The position numbers were made by a program, and so were the translations under genes. A stretch of DNA of 64,000 nucleotides from Caldilineales bacterium. GTDB lineage: Bacteria > Chloroflexota > Anaerolineae > J102. Shown here piece by piece: positions 15,884 to 26,904 of this stretch; the first letter of the stretch is position 1, and every line of letters starts with the position of its first letter. The DNA lies in assembly GCA_019695115.1 (NCBI GenBank), contig JAIBAP010000020.1, positions 1 to 64,000 of the forward strand, read 5' to 3'. The notes beneath the pieces were generated by a model. The model made no database searches. It worked only from the letters and a program-made list of their open reading frames with translations, and was not told the origin of the DNA.

Positions 15884-17320
15884 TCACACAATCCCAGCCA
15901 GCTTCTTGCCATCGGCCAGGATGTCGGCCACGCGGTCGCCGTGAACCGTCTCGCAATAGACGCGGATCAGCGGTTCGGTGCCGCTGAAGCGCACGAGCAG
16001 CCAGCCGCCATCCTCCAGGTCGAACTTGTAGCCGTCGGTGGTCAGTTTGCCGGTGCAGCGCAGCCCGCCGATAGTGGCCGGTTGGGCGGCGTCGAGCAGG
16101 GCGCGGGCGCGGGCGGTGAATTCGAGCGATTCCAGCCGGGTGTCGATGCGGTCGTAATAGTGCGGGCCGCCCACCAGATCGAACAGCCGGTCGAGCAATT
16201 GGGTGGGTTTCAGACCGGTGCGCACCATCAAATCGAGCAGATAGAGATTGGCCAGGATGCCATCGCGTTCGGGCACATGGCCGTGGAAGGCGTAGCCGCC
16301 GCTCTCCTCACCGCCGATCAGGGCATCCACCTCCATCATCTTCGGGGCCACGTACTTGAAGCCGACGCCGGTCTGATACACCGGCACGCCAAAGCGCTGG
16401 CCGAGCTTGTCCAGCATCGAGGTGGTGCTCAGCGTTTTGACGATTGGCCCGCGCTGCCCGCGCACATCCAGCAGATACATTGCCAGCAGCCCAAACACGC
16501 GCAATTGATCGACGAATTGGCCGTTCTCATCGCCGAAACCGCAGCGGTCGGCGTCGCCGTCGGTGATGCAGACGCAATCGGCGCCGTGCTGCACCCCCGC
16601 CGCCAGCCCTGCATCCACGTTGGGCGGGATGGGTTCGGGCCGCTTCATCTCCGGGAAGATGGGGTTGCGGCCGGCGTGAACCTCGATCACCTGCGTCGAG
16701 CCGCCTGCCAGCAGCCCGCTCAGCCAGCCGGCGCCGTTGCCCCACATGCTGTCCACCACCACCTTCAGCCCGGCCTGGCGGATCGGCTCCAGGTCGAGCA
16801 GGCGGTGGAGTTGGGCCGTGTAGGCCGGGTTGGGGTCGAAGGGCCGGATCAGCCCCGCGGCCACGCCCTCGCGGAAGCGAAGCCGTTTGACGCCGTCGAT
16901 GTCGGGGATGGCAGCCTCGATCTGCTTCAGTCCGTCCGGGTCGATGGCCCCGCCGTTGGGGTCGCGCACCTTGAAGCCGTTGTCGCCGGGCGGGTTGTGG
17001 CTGGCGGTGATGTTGATGGCGCCGATGGCCTGCCGTTCGACCACACTAAAGGCGATCACCGGCGTGGGGGTGCTGGCGCCGGTGAAGTGGACGGGGATGC
17101 CGTTGGCGGCCAGCACCTCGGCCACCGCCTCGCAGAAATCCTCGGCCCCGAAGCGCCGGTCGCCGCCCACCACCACCCCGCGCCCAACTTGCGCAGGCGC
17201 ATAGCGATTCTGCAAAAAGGCGGCAAAGCCCTGCGTGCAGCGCCGAACATTGTCGAATGTGTAATCTTCGGCGATCTTGCCTCGCCAACCATCGGTTCCA
17301 AAAGTGATCTTGAATGGCAT
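15884..17320 (-). CDS. Phosphoglucomutase/phosphomannomutase family enzyme
   Basis: A 478-residue alpha-D-phosphohexomutase. FGTDGWRG is at the N-terminus, NITASHNPP carries the phospho-Ser, [10 protein letters not shown] is the metal loop, [10 protein letters not shown] the sugar loop, and [12 protein letters not shown] the phosphate loop. It interconverts hexose 1- and 6-phosphates. With Gmd and Rmd immediately upstream in the same direction, mannose-1-phosphate supply for GDP-sugars is the likely role, although the sequence alone does not separate glucose from mannose specificity. Confidence 0.93.
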   Translation of the reverse strand: MPFKITFGTDGWRGKIAEDYTFDNVRRCTQGFAAFLQNRYAPAQVGRGVVVGGDRRFGAEDFCEAVAEVLAANGIPVHFTGASTPTPVIAFSVVERQAIGAINITASHNPPGDNGFKVRDPNGGAIDPDGLKQIEAAIPDIDGVKRLRFREGVAAGLIRPFDPNPAYTAQLHRLLDLEPIRQAGLKVVVDSMWGNGAGWLSGLLAGGSTQVIEVHAGRNPIFPEMKRPEPIPPNVDAGLAAGVQHGADCVCITDGDADRCGFGDENGQFVDQLRVFGLLAMYLLDVRGQRGPIVKTLSTTSMLDKLGQRFGVPVYQTGVGFKYVAPKMMEVDALIGGEESGGYAFHGHVPERDGILANLYLLDLMVRTGLKPTQLLDRLFDLVGGPHYYDRIDTRLESLEFTARARALLDAAQPATIGGLRCTGKLTTDGYKFDLEDGGWLLVRFSGTEPLIRVYCETVHGDRVADILADGKKLAGIV

Positions 17321-17340
17321 AGTTTTGTGTGGAGAGAGGG

Positions 17341-18596
<1,256 letters not shown>

Positions 18597-19553
18597 CTAC
18601 CCGCGAATGCGTTGGCGCCAGTCGTCGAGGATGTCGGCCAGGGTTTGTTCGAGGGGGATGATGGGCGTCCAGCCGGTGGCCTGGTGCAAGCGGGTGAGGT
18701 CGCAGACGATGCAGGGGATGTCGGTGGGGCGTTCGAGGTTGGGGTCGGGCGCAGCGGCGATGGGCGTCCGGGCCTGGCCGAGCAGGGTCTGGAGGATGGA
18801 GGCGATCTTGACCGAGCGGCCGCTGCCGACGTTGTAGACGGCGCCCGGCTCGCCCCGGTCGAGGAGCAGCCAGTAGGCGCGGACGACATCGCGCACGTCG
18901 GTGAAGTCGCGTTCGGCGTCCAGCGCGCCGTGATGGAGCGGCCCCGCCCGGCGGCCGGCCTCGATCTCGGCGATCTGCTTGGCGAAGCTGGAGGTGACGA
19001 ACATCTCGTTCTGGCCGGGGCCGATGTGGTTGAATGGCCGCACGCGGATGGTGTGCAGGCCGTGGCTGCGGTGGTATTGCCAGCCCAGCAGGTCCTGCGT
19101 CACCTTGCTGACGGCGTAGGGCGACAGGGGTCGCAGGGGTGTGTCTTCGTCGATGGGCAGGTCTTCCGGCTCGATGATGCCGTAGGCCTGGCCCGAACCG
19201 ACCACCAGCAAGCGGGCGTCTTCCAGATGGGCGGCGAGGACGCCGCGGAAGATGTTGATCTGGGTGAGGACGTTTTGCTCGAAGGTTGACCAGGGGTGCT
19301 GCCAGGAGATGGGGACGAAGGACTGGGCGGCCAAATGGACGATGTAATCGGGTTGCCAACGGGCCAGGATCTCGGCCACGGCCGCTTCTTCGCGCAGGTC
19401 GAGCCGTTCCAGGTGGACGCGGCCGGCCGGGTAGGGCGGTTCGGGCTGGCGGCGGTAGATGGTGCCGATGATCTCCAGGTCGGTTTCGGCCAGCAGATAG
19501 CGGATGAGGTAGCTGCCGGCGAATCCGGCAGCGCCAGTGATGAGGGCGCGCAT
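18597..19553 (-). CDS. rmd: GDP-4-dehydro-6-deoxy-D-mannose reductase-like SDR
   Basis: A 318-residue extended SDR. GAAGFAGSYL is the cofactor loop, [13 protein letters not shown] a Gmd/Rmd-type motif, VVGSGQAYG the catalytic Ser region, SPYAVSKVTQD the YxxxK, and RPFNHIGPGQ the substrate-loop signature of Rmd. With Gmd it would give GDP-D-rhamnose (or a related 6-deoxyhexose) for surface glycans. The ATG is only 8 nt downstream of a TATAAT, so the mRNA is nearly leaderless. The pathway is well supported; the exact stereochemistry of the product is inference. Confidence 0.9.
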   Translation of the reverse strand: MRALITGAAGFAGSYLIRYLLAETDLEIIGTIYRRQPEPPYPAGRVHLERLDLREEAAVAEILARWQPDYIVHLAAQSFVPISWQHPWSTFEQNVLTQINIFRGVLAAHLEDARLLVVGSGQAYGIIEPEDLPIDEDTPLRPLSPYAVSKVTQDLLGWQYHRSHGLHTIRVRPFNHIGPGQNEMFVTSSFAKQIAEIEAGRRAGPLHHGALDAERDFTDVRDVVRAYWLLLDRGEPGAVYNVGSGRSVKIASILQTLLGQARTPIAAAPDPNLERPTDIPCIVCDLTRLHQATGWTPIIPLEQTLADILDDWRQRIRG

Positions 19554-19561
19554 GGGCGGAG

Positions 19562-19567
19562 ATTATA
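19562..19567 (-). promoter_or_regulatory. -10 element directly before rmd
   Basis: The minus strand reads TTTGC-TATAAT-CTCCGCCC-ATG. The consensus -10 lies 8 nt from the start codon, implying a leader of 0-2 nt. Confidence 0.55.
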
Positions 19568-19664
19568 GCAAAGTGGCGCGGCGTGGCGCTAACGGTGCAA
19601 CTATCAGAGTCCCCACTCCCCAATCATGCACATTGACCCATGGGCCTTGGGGATCCTTCCGCTA

Positions 19665-20054
19665 TCAGACTAAGCCCAACAGCTTGCCGCGCACAAAAGC
19701 GAGAAATTCACGGATCGCCACATCGGGCCGGTCGCTGAGATCGCTGTCTCTGACCTTTCTTTCGTTTCCATCATGGAAATGCTTTGGAAAAGTCGATATT
19801 CCCTTCCAGCTATTGTGCGGGGCATTGTCATGGCGATAAAGATCGCCAAAGGGTGTCAGCCGACGCTCCCAATGATAAGAGTAGCGGCCGGTAGGAGAAA
19901 CAAAAACATCCAGGAAGGAGCCATCGACGACATCGAGGCGCAGCTTGAGCGGGTCGCCGGTTGGCAAAGTCATGATCTGGCTGCTGACGATTACATCTGC
20001 AAACTCTGCCAGTGCGATCGCTTCAAGCTCTTCGTAGATCTGCAAGATGGACAT
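19665..20054 (-). CDS. TumE-like toxin (DUF6516 family)
   Basis: A ~129-residue protein. The segment RYSYHWERRLTPFGDLYRHD followed by NAPHNSW and FPKHFHDG is the hallmark of the DUF6516/TumE family, toxins of type II-like toxin-antitoxin pairs in cyanobacteria and other bacteria. The ATG at 20054 (MSILQIYEELE) was preferred over 20093. Either choice overlaps the upstream small gene, by 32 nt with the chosen start, which fits a co-translated pair. The family's biochemical activity is not inferable from the sequence. Confidence 0.75.
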   Translation of the reverse strand: MSILQIYEELEAIALAEFADVIVSSQIMTLPTGDPLKLRLDVVDGSFLDVFVSPTGRYSYHWERRLTPFGDLYRHDNAPHNSWKGISTFPKHFHDGNERKVRDSDLSDRPDVAIREFLAFVRGKLLGLV

Positions 20055-20313
20055 CGATTTCTTCCAGGCGTAGACCGAGATTTTCAGCGACAATCAGGTC
20101 TTCCCATGTTGGATGCTCACCGACTTCCCCCAATTCAATGGCCGTTTCCAGTTCTTCGATTGAACCGACCCCATAGCGGCTCAGAATTTCAAGGCGCAGT
20201 TGCAGGATCTGGCGCTTCTTCTCGCGCAGAAGGCTGGCCAGAGCCTCCCGCCACAAGTCACTTTCGCTCAATTGAAGCATCGCGGCAACGTTTGGAGCAG
20301 TTGCTATGGTCAT
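20023..20313 (-). CDS. Putative antitoxin paired with TumE-like toxin
   Basis: A 96-residue, largely helical acidic protein (MTIATAPNVAAMLQLSESDL, then REKKRQILQLRLEILSRYG, then GEVGEHPTWEDLIVAENL). The same order of elements is common in small genes preceding DUF6516 toxins. There is no obvious HTH. The ATG at 20313 was chosen over an upstream open extension because the family-like portion begins there and the extension is repeat- and Cys/Gly-rich without pattern. The antitoxin role is inferred from overlap and gene order. Confidence 0.65.
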   Translation of the reverse strand: MTIATAPNVAAMLQLSESDLWREALASLLREKKRQILQLRLEILSRYGVGSIEELETAIELGEVGEHPTWEDLIVAENLGLRLEEIDVHLADLRRA

Positions 20314-20459
20314 GGCTTTCCTCACGCTGATGTGCTGCTGGGCAGCCTGGCGAACAGTGCGCCCAGTTTCCCCGCTGGTCAGGCCATTGCCAGAGCAAAC
20401 GGGCAAACTCGGCCGTCGGGCAAAACAGTTTGCATCCTCTGATTCCTCTTACAGGGCAA

Positions 20460-20489
20460 AGTATAGCACGATTTTGATGCATCCCCCAA
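20460..20489 (-). promoter_or_regulatory. Promoter of the TumE-like operon
   Basis: On the minus strand TTGGGG (20484-20489), 18 nt, TGC-TATACT (-10 at 20460-20465). The leader to the antitoxin ATG is ~140 nt. Apart from this promoter and the palindrome at 20633, nothing is seen between 20314 and 20682. Confidence 0.5.
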
Positions 20490-20632
20490 CGCTTGCGCCG
20501 CCATCCTGCCGGGGATCTGTAGTTCTGGCTATTTGCCCTTGATCGAACCTTACTGTCGGTTCGTTTGGGGCAATTGAGCACACCTCTGATGGAGCAAGTG
20601 GATGTGCGACTCAAGACGGCTTTGGCATTGAC

Positions 20633-20671
20633 CTGATGTGCGACGCACTTCGCAAGTGCGTCGCACATCAG
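20633..20671. repeat. Perfect 18-bp palindrome, GTGCGACGCAC family
   Basis: Arms CTGATGTGCGACGCACTT and its complement with a 3-nt CGC loop. It begins 12 nt after the metK stop, where a terminator would be expected, but no T-tract follows on the minus strand. Related copies are at 26821-26853 and 57661-57739. Confidence 0.85.
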
Positions 20672-20682
20672 ATCGGTTTGAC

Positions 20683-21894
20683 TCAGCCCAACCCGGCCAG
20701 CCGCCGCAACTCCTCCGCCCGGTCGGTGCGCTCCCAGGGCAGGTCGAGGTCGTTGCGGCCAAAGTGCCCGTAGGCAGCAGTCTGGCGGTAGATGGGGCGG
20801 CGCAGGTCGAGGTCGCGGATGATGGCGCCGGGGCGCAGGTCGAAGCACTCGCGCACCAGCCGCTCGATCACCACATCCTCCACCTTGCCGGTGCCAAAGG
20901 TCTCGATGCTGATGCTCAGTGGCTCGGCCACGCCGATGGCGTAGGAAATCTGGATTTCGCAGCGGTCGGCCAGGCCGGCGGCGACGATGTTCTTGGCCAC
21001 CCAGCGCGCGGCATAGGCCCCGCTGCGGTCCACCTTCGTCGGGTCCTTGCCCGAAAAAGCGCCGCCGCCGTGCCGGCCAACGCCGCCGTAGGTGTCGACG
21101 ATGATCTTGCGGCCGGTCAGCCCGGCATCGCCCATCGGCCCGCCAGTGACGAATCGCCCGGTGGGGTTGACGAAAATCTGGGTCGTGCCGTTGACCCAGT
21201 CGCCCAGCACCGGCTCGATCACGTGCTCGATCACCCTGGCCCGGATTTCGCGGTTGCTCACTTCGGGCGCGTGTTGGGTGGAGACGAGGACGGTGGCCAC
21301 GCGCTGCGGTTTGCCGAAGGCATATTCCACCGTCACCTGGGCCTTGCCGTCGGGCCGCAGCCAGGGCAGGACGCCCTCTTTGCGCACCTCCGACAGCCGC
21401 CGGGTGAGGCGATGGGCCAGGCTGATGCTGAGCGGCATCATTTCGGGGGTCTCGTCGCAGGCGAAGCCAACCATCATGCCCTGGTCGCCGGCGCCAATAG
21501 CCGCCACCTGATCCTCAGTCATGCGGCCTTCCTTGGCCTCCAGGGCCTTGTCCACGCCCAGGGCGATGTCGGGCGATTGGGCGGCGATGGCGACCTGCAC
21601 GGCGCAGGTGGCGGCGTCGAAGCCGAAATCGGAGGAGGTGTAACCGATCTCGCGGACGATCTGGCGCACCAAATCATCGAAGTTGACGAAACCATTGGTG
21701 GTGATCTCGCCCAGCAGGATGACGAAACCGGTCTTGGTGGCCGTCTCGCAGGCCACGCGCGACATGGGGTCCTGGGCCAGCAGCGCGTCCAGCACGGCGT
21801 CGCTGATCTGGTCGCACATCTTATCGGGGTGCCCTTCTGTCACCGATTCGCTGGTGAAGAAGAGCTTGGGTGAGCGCATAAAGCTGGTGCTCAT
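20683..21894 (-). CDS. metK: S-adenosylmethionine synthetase
   Basis: A 403-residue methionine adenosyltransferase that makes SAM from methionine and ATP. It shows [20 protein letters not shown], the signature hexapeptide region GAGDQGMM, the P-loop-like [16 protein letters not shown], and the N-terminal and C-terminal DLRRP and PWERTD segments. Length is normal. AAGGAG precedes the ATG. It heads a methyl-cycle neighbourhood with ahcY, a PfkB kinase and mtnA, all on the same strand. No SAM riboswitch is visible in its own short leader. Confidence 0.97.
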   Translation of the reverse strand: MSTSFMRSPKLFFTSESVTEGHPDKMCDQISDAVLDALLAQDPMSRVACETATKTGFVILLGEITTNGFVNFDDLVRQIVREIGYTSSDFGFDAATCAVQVAIAAQSPDIALGVDKALEAKEGRMTEDQVAAIGAGDQGMMVGFACDETPEMMPLSISLAHRLTRRLSEVRKEGVLPWLRPDGKAQVTVEYAFGKPQRVATVLVSTQHAPEVSNREIRARVIEHVIEPVLGDWVNGTTQIFVNPTGRFVTGGPMGDAGLTGRKIIVDTYGGVGRHGGGAFSGKDPTKVDRSGAYAARWVAKNIVAAGLADRCEIQISYAIGVAEPLSISIETFGTGKVEDVVIERLVRECFDLRPGAIIRDLDLRRPIYRQTAAYGHFGRNDLDLPWERTDRAEELRRLAGLG

Positions 21895-21936
21895 AGGGTT
21901 TGCTCCTTAGAAAGACGGGGAAGGGGGAAGGGTCGC

Positions 21937-22021
21937 AAGTCGCAAGTGGCAGGTGGCAGGTCGCAGGCACGCCTCACGCAACACGCAACACGCAACACGC
22001 CTCACGCATCACGCCTCACTC
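21937..22021. repeat. CGCAAGT/GGCAGGT and CAC-word heptanucleotide repeats
   Basis: Five 7-nt words CGCAAGT, CGCAAGT, GGCAGGT, GGCAGGT, CGCAGGC are followed by tandem words CAACACG, CCTCACG and CATCACG up to the ahcY stop. Two heptamer families are joined at one locus. Confidence 0.85.
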
Positions 22022-22023
22022 CC

Positions 22024-23356
<1,333 letters not shown>

Positions 23357-23379
23357 GGAAACTCCGGGTCTGGAAACCC

Positions 23380-24366
23380 TTAGGGTCTGGGGATCAGGTC
23401 TTGGGATCGCCGCTGCAAATCGTCGGTCACGGCGTCGTCGCCGTAGTTTTGGCGATAGCGGGCGATGAAATCAGTGATGGTATAGGAATGGTTCTGGGTG
23501 CCGACTTGTTCGATGACATAGACGGCGGCCACATTGGCCAGCCTCAAGACGCCGGGCCAGCCGTAGTCGCGCTCCAGCCCGGTGAGCAGCCCGGCGCGGA
23601 AGGCATCGCCGACGCCGGTCGGCTCGACCAGGGCGCGGGCGTGGGCGGCGGGGATGTGGTGGATGTCGTCGCGGGCGTAGACGCTGGCGCCATCTGGCCC
23701 GCGCGTCACCACCAGCGCCCCCACATGTTGCAGAAGCTCGGCTTCGTCCAGCCCCGATAGCCGTTTGGCCATCTCGAGCTCGTAGTCGTTGACCGTCAGC
23801 ACAGCCGCGCCCTCCATGCTCTCCATCAGTTCGGCCCGGTCGATGCGGGCCAGCTGCTGGCTGGGGTCATAGACGAAGCGGATGCCCAACTGTCGGCATT
23901 CGCGGGCGTATTTCACCATCGCCTGCGGGTCGTTGGGCGAGATGATCACCCAGCCGACGCCCTCGCGCGGGAGATCGTGAAAACTCAACTCGCGTGCCCG
24001 CGCCATGGCGCCGGTGTGAAACGAGGCGATCTGGTTGTGGTCGAGGTCGGTCATCACCGTGAAGGTGGCGGTGAATTCGTCTGCAAAGGCGACGGTGAGC
24101 GAGGTATCGACGCCAACCTGCTCAAGCCATTGGCGATAGTCGTCGAAATCGACGCCGGCGGTGCCCATCAGCCGCGGGCGGTTGCCCAACAACGCCAGGT
24201 TGTAGGCGATGTTGGGGGCGCAGCCGCCGCGGTGTCGCTCTTTGGAATCGACCAGGAAGCTGACCGAGAGCTTGTCGCTGCGGTCGGCCAGGATGTGCTC
24301 GCGGAAATGGCCGGGGAAGTGCATCAGAAAATCCCAGGCGATGGAGCCGGTGACGATGATGGACAT
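23380..24366 (-). CDS. PfkB-family kinase, probable adenosine kinase
   Basis: A 328-residue ribokinase-fold enzyme. GGCAPNIAYNLALLG is PfkB signature 1, and VEPTGVGDAFRAGLL is signature 2 with the catalytic Asp (GVGD in place of GAGD). Bacterial adenosine kinases of this fold exist, and placement directly upstream of ahcY would let it phosphorylate the adenosine released there, pulling the reversible hydrolase forward. That assignment rests on context. Ribokinase or another nucleoside kinase is possible. Confidence 0.85.
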   Translation of the reverse strand: MSIIVTGSIAWDFLMHFPGHFREHILADRSDKLSVSFLVDSKERHRGGCAPNIAYNLALLGNRPRLMGTAGVDFDDYRQWLEQVGVDTSLTVAFADEFTATFTVMTDLDHNQIASFHTGAMARARELSFHDLPREGVGWVIISPNDPQAMVKYARECRQLGIRFVYDPSQQLARIDRAELMESMEGAAVLTVNDYELEMAKRLSGLDEAELLQHVGALVVTRGPDGASVYARDDIHHIPAAHARALVEPTGVGDAFRAGLLTGLERDYGWPGVLRLANVAAVYVIEQVGTQNHSYTITDFIARYRQNYGDDAVTDDLQRRSQDLIPRP

Positions 24367-24373
24367 GGGGGGA

Positions 24374-24500
24374 ATTGCGTGTTGCGTGTTGCGTGTTGCG
24401 TGTTCCGTACGGTTTCTCGCTACTTCTACCTACTTACTGATTACTGATTACTGATTACTGATTACTGACTACTGATTACTGATCACTGATCACTGATTAC
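24374..24500. repeat. GTGTTGC and GATTACT heptanucleotide arrays
   Basis: Four words GTGTTGC/GTGTTCC (24375-24405) precede about ten words GATTACT with variants GACTACT and GATCACT (24424-24500). Nothing else is seen in the gap between the kinase start and the mtnA stop. Confidence 0.85.
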
Positions 24501-24549
24501 TACTTACTCCCTACCATATCGAGGATGACGAGTTGGATGGGCACGACGG

Positions 24550-25635
24550 TCAGGCTTGTCGCGCCTGTGCGGCGCGGATGCGGGCCTCGGCGCGGGCTTT
24601 GGCCGCGGCCAGGCTCTCGGTGAAGGGTGGGTAGCAGACGCCCTCTTCGGTGATGATGCCGGTGAGATAGCGGTGGGGGGTCACATCGAAGGCCGGGTTG
24701 TAGACGGGCGCATCGTCGGGCGCGATCTGCGTCTCGCCGACCAGGGCCACTTCCTCCCAGCCGCGCTCCTCGATGGGGATGTGGTCGCCGTCGGGCAGGT
24801 CGAGGTCGATGGTAGAGGTGGGGACGACCGAGTAGCAGGGGATGCCGTTCTCTTTGGCCACCACCGCCAGTTTGTAGCTGCCGATCTTGTTGGCCACATC
24901 GCCGTTGGCCGCCACCCGGTCGGCGCCATACAGCACCACATCCACCTTGCCCTGGCGCATCAGCAGCCCGGCGGCGTTGTCGGCGATCAGGTGCATGGGG
25001 ATGCCGTCGCGCATCAATTCCCAGGCCGTCAGCCGGGCGCCCTGCAGACGCGGTCGCGTCTCGTCCACCCACACATGGATGTTCTTGCCGGCCTCGTGCG
25101 CGGCCCGCACCACCCCCAGCGCCGTGCCGTAATCCACCGCCGCCAGCGAGCCGGTGTTGCAGTGGTGGAGGATGTGGGCGTTTTGGGGGATGACGGCGGC
25201 GCCGTAGCGCCCCATCCGCCGGTTGATTTCGACATCCTGATCGGCCAGCCGCTGCGCTTCGGCCAGCAACGCCGCCCGCATCTCGTCTGGCTTCGCCCCA
25301 CCTTCGGCCAGTTCCTCGGCCAGGGCCAGCAAGCGGGCGGTGGCCCAGGCCAGGTTGACGGCGGTGGGCCGGGCGGCGTCGAGCGTGGCTTTGGCCCGGC
25401 GCAGGTCTGCCAGCAATTGGCTGGCATAGTGCGCCTCGCTCTGTTGGGCGGCCAGGGCCATGCCAAAGCCGGCGGTGGCGCCGATGGCCGGGGCGCCGCG
25501 CACCACCATGTCGGTGATGGCGCTCGCCACAGCGGCTACGGCCTCGAAGTCGGCTATCACATATTCCAGTGGGAGCAGGCGCTGGTCGATCATGCGGACT
25601 TTGCCTGCTTCCCACCATACGGTGCGGTCGCTCAT
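24550..25635 (-). CDS. mtnA: Methylthioribose-1-phosphate isomerase
   Basis: A 361-residue enzyme of the methionine salvage pathway that converts 5-methylthioribose-1-phosphate to the ribulose form. It shows [18 protein letters not shown], the catalytic Cys in HHCNTGSLA, the catalytic Asp in [19 protein letters not shown], and the [11 protein letters not shown] segment. Length fits the family. It is preceded by a SAM-I riboswitch and a rho-independent terminator, so it is expected to be off when SAM is plentiful. It completes the local methyl-cycle cluster. Confidence 0.96.
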   Translation of the reverse strand: MSDRTVWWEAGKVRMIDQRLLPLEYVIADFEAVAAVASAITDMVVRGAPAIGATAGFGMALAAQQSEAHYASQLLADLRRAKATLDAARPTAVNLAWATARLLALAEELAEGGAKPDEMRAALLAEAQRLADQDVEINRRMGRYGAAVIPQNAHILHHCNTGSLAAVDYGTALGVVRAAHEAGKNIHVWVDETRPRLQGARLTAWELMRDGIPMHLIADNAAGLLMRQGKVDVVLYGADRVAANGDVANKIGSYKLAVVAKENGIPCYSVVPTSTIDLDLPDGDHIPIEERGWEEVALVGETQIAPDDAPVYNPAFDVTPHRYLTGIITEEGVCYPPFTESLAAAKARAEARIRAAQARQA

Positions 25636-25657
25636 AGGGAAAGGATCGAAGGAGTTA

Positions 25658-25689
25658 GAGAAAAGAAAAGCGCGCCTGGGAGGGCGCGC
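25658..25689 (-). terminator. Riboswitch-controlled rho-independent terminator
   Basis: Minus strand: GCGCGCC-CTCCCA-GGCGCGC stem-loop followed by TTTTCTTTTCTC, 23 nt before the mtnA ATG. It is the expression platform of the upstream SAM aptamer. Confidence 0.88.
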
Positions 25690-25734
25690 ACGCTAGGGCT
25701 GGAGCCTTCGCTTGCGAATGGTTGGCCATTCGCC

Positions 25735-25846
25735 CTCATCTTCCAGGTGGTTGCCACCTGCCGGAGTTGGCACCGCTCCGAGCGGCTGAGCCGCTGGTCG
25801 GTTGCCGGGGGTTCGTCGGGCCGGTCCCTCGCCCCCTCTGGATGAG
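25735..25846 (-). promoter_or_regulatory. SAM-I (S-box) riboswitch aptamer
   Basis: On the minus strand, P1 pairs CTCATC (25841-25846) with GATGAG (25735-25740). Inside are CAGAGG..GCGAGGGACCGGCCC, the GACGAA and CCCGGCAACC of P2/P3, and GGTGCCAACTCCGGCAG of P4/J4, all matching the conserved S-box core. A further hairpin (GCGAATGG-CCAA-CCATTCGC, 25714-25733) and the terminator at 25658 follow. It should bind SAM and end transcription before mtnA. Confidence 0.93.
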
Positions 25847-25965
25847 AATCCAGTTGATGTATGTGATTCGAGATGACGGAGATGCAGGTGTGACTGCAAG
25901 CGGGCAGTCTAGCACAGGCGGGCCAGGGTGTCAAAGCTGCCGCGACCGGCAAGTTGCGGCTTTGT

Positions 25966-26175
25966 TTGGGACACGGATTGGACAGATGAACACGGATGCA
26001 AGCGCGTTCGCTTCAAACTTTTCCGCGTCTGAATTCGACCGCCTGGCTGGCAGGTTGTCGAAGAAGTCGCTTGCAGGCTAGTTGGGACACGGATCGAGGC
26101 CGATTCACACGGATTCTCGACACAAACTCATCGCTCCAATCCGTATTCTTCCGTGTTCATCCGTGTCCAGACGAC
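25966..26175. repeat. ACACGGAT / ATCCGTGT dispersed repeats
   Basis: GGGACACGGATTGGACAG with GATGAACACGGATG (25969-26000) and GGGACACGGATCGAGGC with TTCACACGGATTC (26083-26115) face TTCCGTGTTCATCCGTGTCC (26150-26170) in inverse orientation. It is partly an inverted pair. The rest of 25847-26190 shows no gene. Confidence 0.7.
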
Positions 26176-26190
26176 TTTTCCGACAGGCTG

Positions 26191-26523
26191 CTAGGCTGGC
26201 GCCAGGGTGGGGACGGCCTCCAGGCGGTTGCTGATGGCCGCCTCGGCGGTCTTCAAGTCGTAGGCAGCCTGGAGGTTGAGCCAGTAGTGCGGCGTCTGGC
26301 CCAGGGCGCGACCGAACAACAAGGCCAGTTCGGCCGTGACCGGGCGAGCGCCTCTGACCACATGGGAAATGCGCATGGGCGAAACGCCGAGGGCGCGTGC
26401 GAATTGCGCCTGGGAGATGCCCAGTTCGTGCAACGTTTCGGCCAGGAATTCGCCGGGATGGATGGCCGGCAGACCGCTAGCATAGAACTGCTTGGTTTCA
26501 TCGTTGGCAAACGAGCGAATCAT
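26191..26523 (-). CDS. higA: HigA-family antitoxin with N-terminal HigB-like stub
   Basis: Residues ~18-110 are a HigA/XRE antitoxin: HPGEFLAETLHELGISQAQF, then ARALGVSPMRISHVVRGARP (HTH) and WLNLQAAYDLKTAE. The first 17 residues, MIRSFANDETKQFYASG, look like the start of a HigB toxin (MI-S-F-x-D-K-E-T). This suggests that a deletion removed most of higB and joined its start to higA in frame. No full HigB is adjacent. The ATG at 26523 lies 6 nt from a consensus -10, so a leaderless mRNA is expected. Confidence 0.85.
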   Translation of the reverse strand: MIRSFANDETKQFYASGLPAIHPGEFLAETLHELGISQAQFARALGVSPMRISHVVRGARPVTAELALLFGRALGQTPHYWLNLQAAYDLKTAEAAISNRLEAVPTLAPA

Positions 26524-26529
26524 GACTCG

Positions 26530-26558
26530 ATCATAAACAACTTGTTTATCATTGTCAA
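26530..26558 (-). promoter_or_regulatory. Consensus promoter with palindromic operator for higA
   Basis: Minus strand: TTGACA (26553-26558), exactly 17 nt, TATGAT (26530-26535), then CGAGTC and the ATG. A 17-bp palindrome, ATAAACAA-G-TTGTTTAT (26533-26549), fills the spacer and enters the -10. That is the expected place for an autoregulating antitoxin to block RNA polymerase. Confidence 0.8.
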
Positions 26559-26820
26559 ATCGCTCAAGTGATACATGATTGCAGCCGGCTCGGCCTGCTG
26601 GTGCGAAACCCAAAGCCATGAAATGGGATGGCCTTGAATTTGACTATCCGCCCCGTGTGTGATAGATTCCCTTCCATCAGCATGCGTCGGCCTCCTTCTC
26701 CCGCCGAGCGTGCGCCCCCTCGCCTGTCTTCCCTCTCGCCAATTGGGAAACGGGCGAGCACAAGCCCATCTGCCAGCTCTCGCCCGCGCCATCCGTCGAT
26801 GCGCGGGCTTTTCGCTTCCG

Positions 26821-26853
26821 AGGTGCGACGCACGTCCGACGTGCGTCGCACCT
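26821..26853. repeat. GTGCGACGCAC-family palindrome
   Basis: AGGTGCGACGCACGT, loop CCG, then the exact complement. It lies between higA and the large exported protein gene, 52 nt before the best ATG of the latter. The stretch 26560-26904 has no other feature. Confidence 0.85.
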
Positions 26854-26904
26854 ACACCACCAACACCTCCCCAATCCCAGTTCTCACCCATAAGCGAGGA
26901 AAAC

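Noticed and set aside
21895-21946. SAM riboswitch in front of metK
   Set aside because: The leader is short and lacks the S-box core found before mtnA.
26628-26904. N-terminal extension of the large exported protein
   Set aside because: It reads through the GTGCGACGCAC palindrome, has no family signal, and precedes a ribosome site and ATG at 26905.
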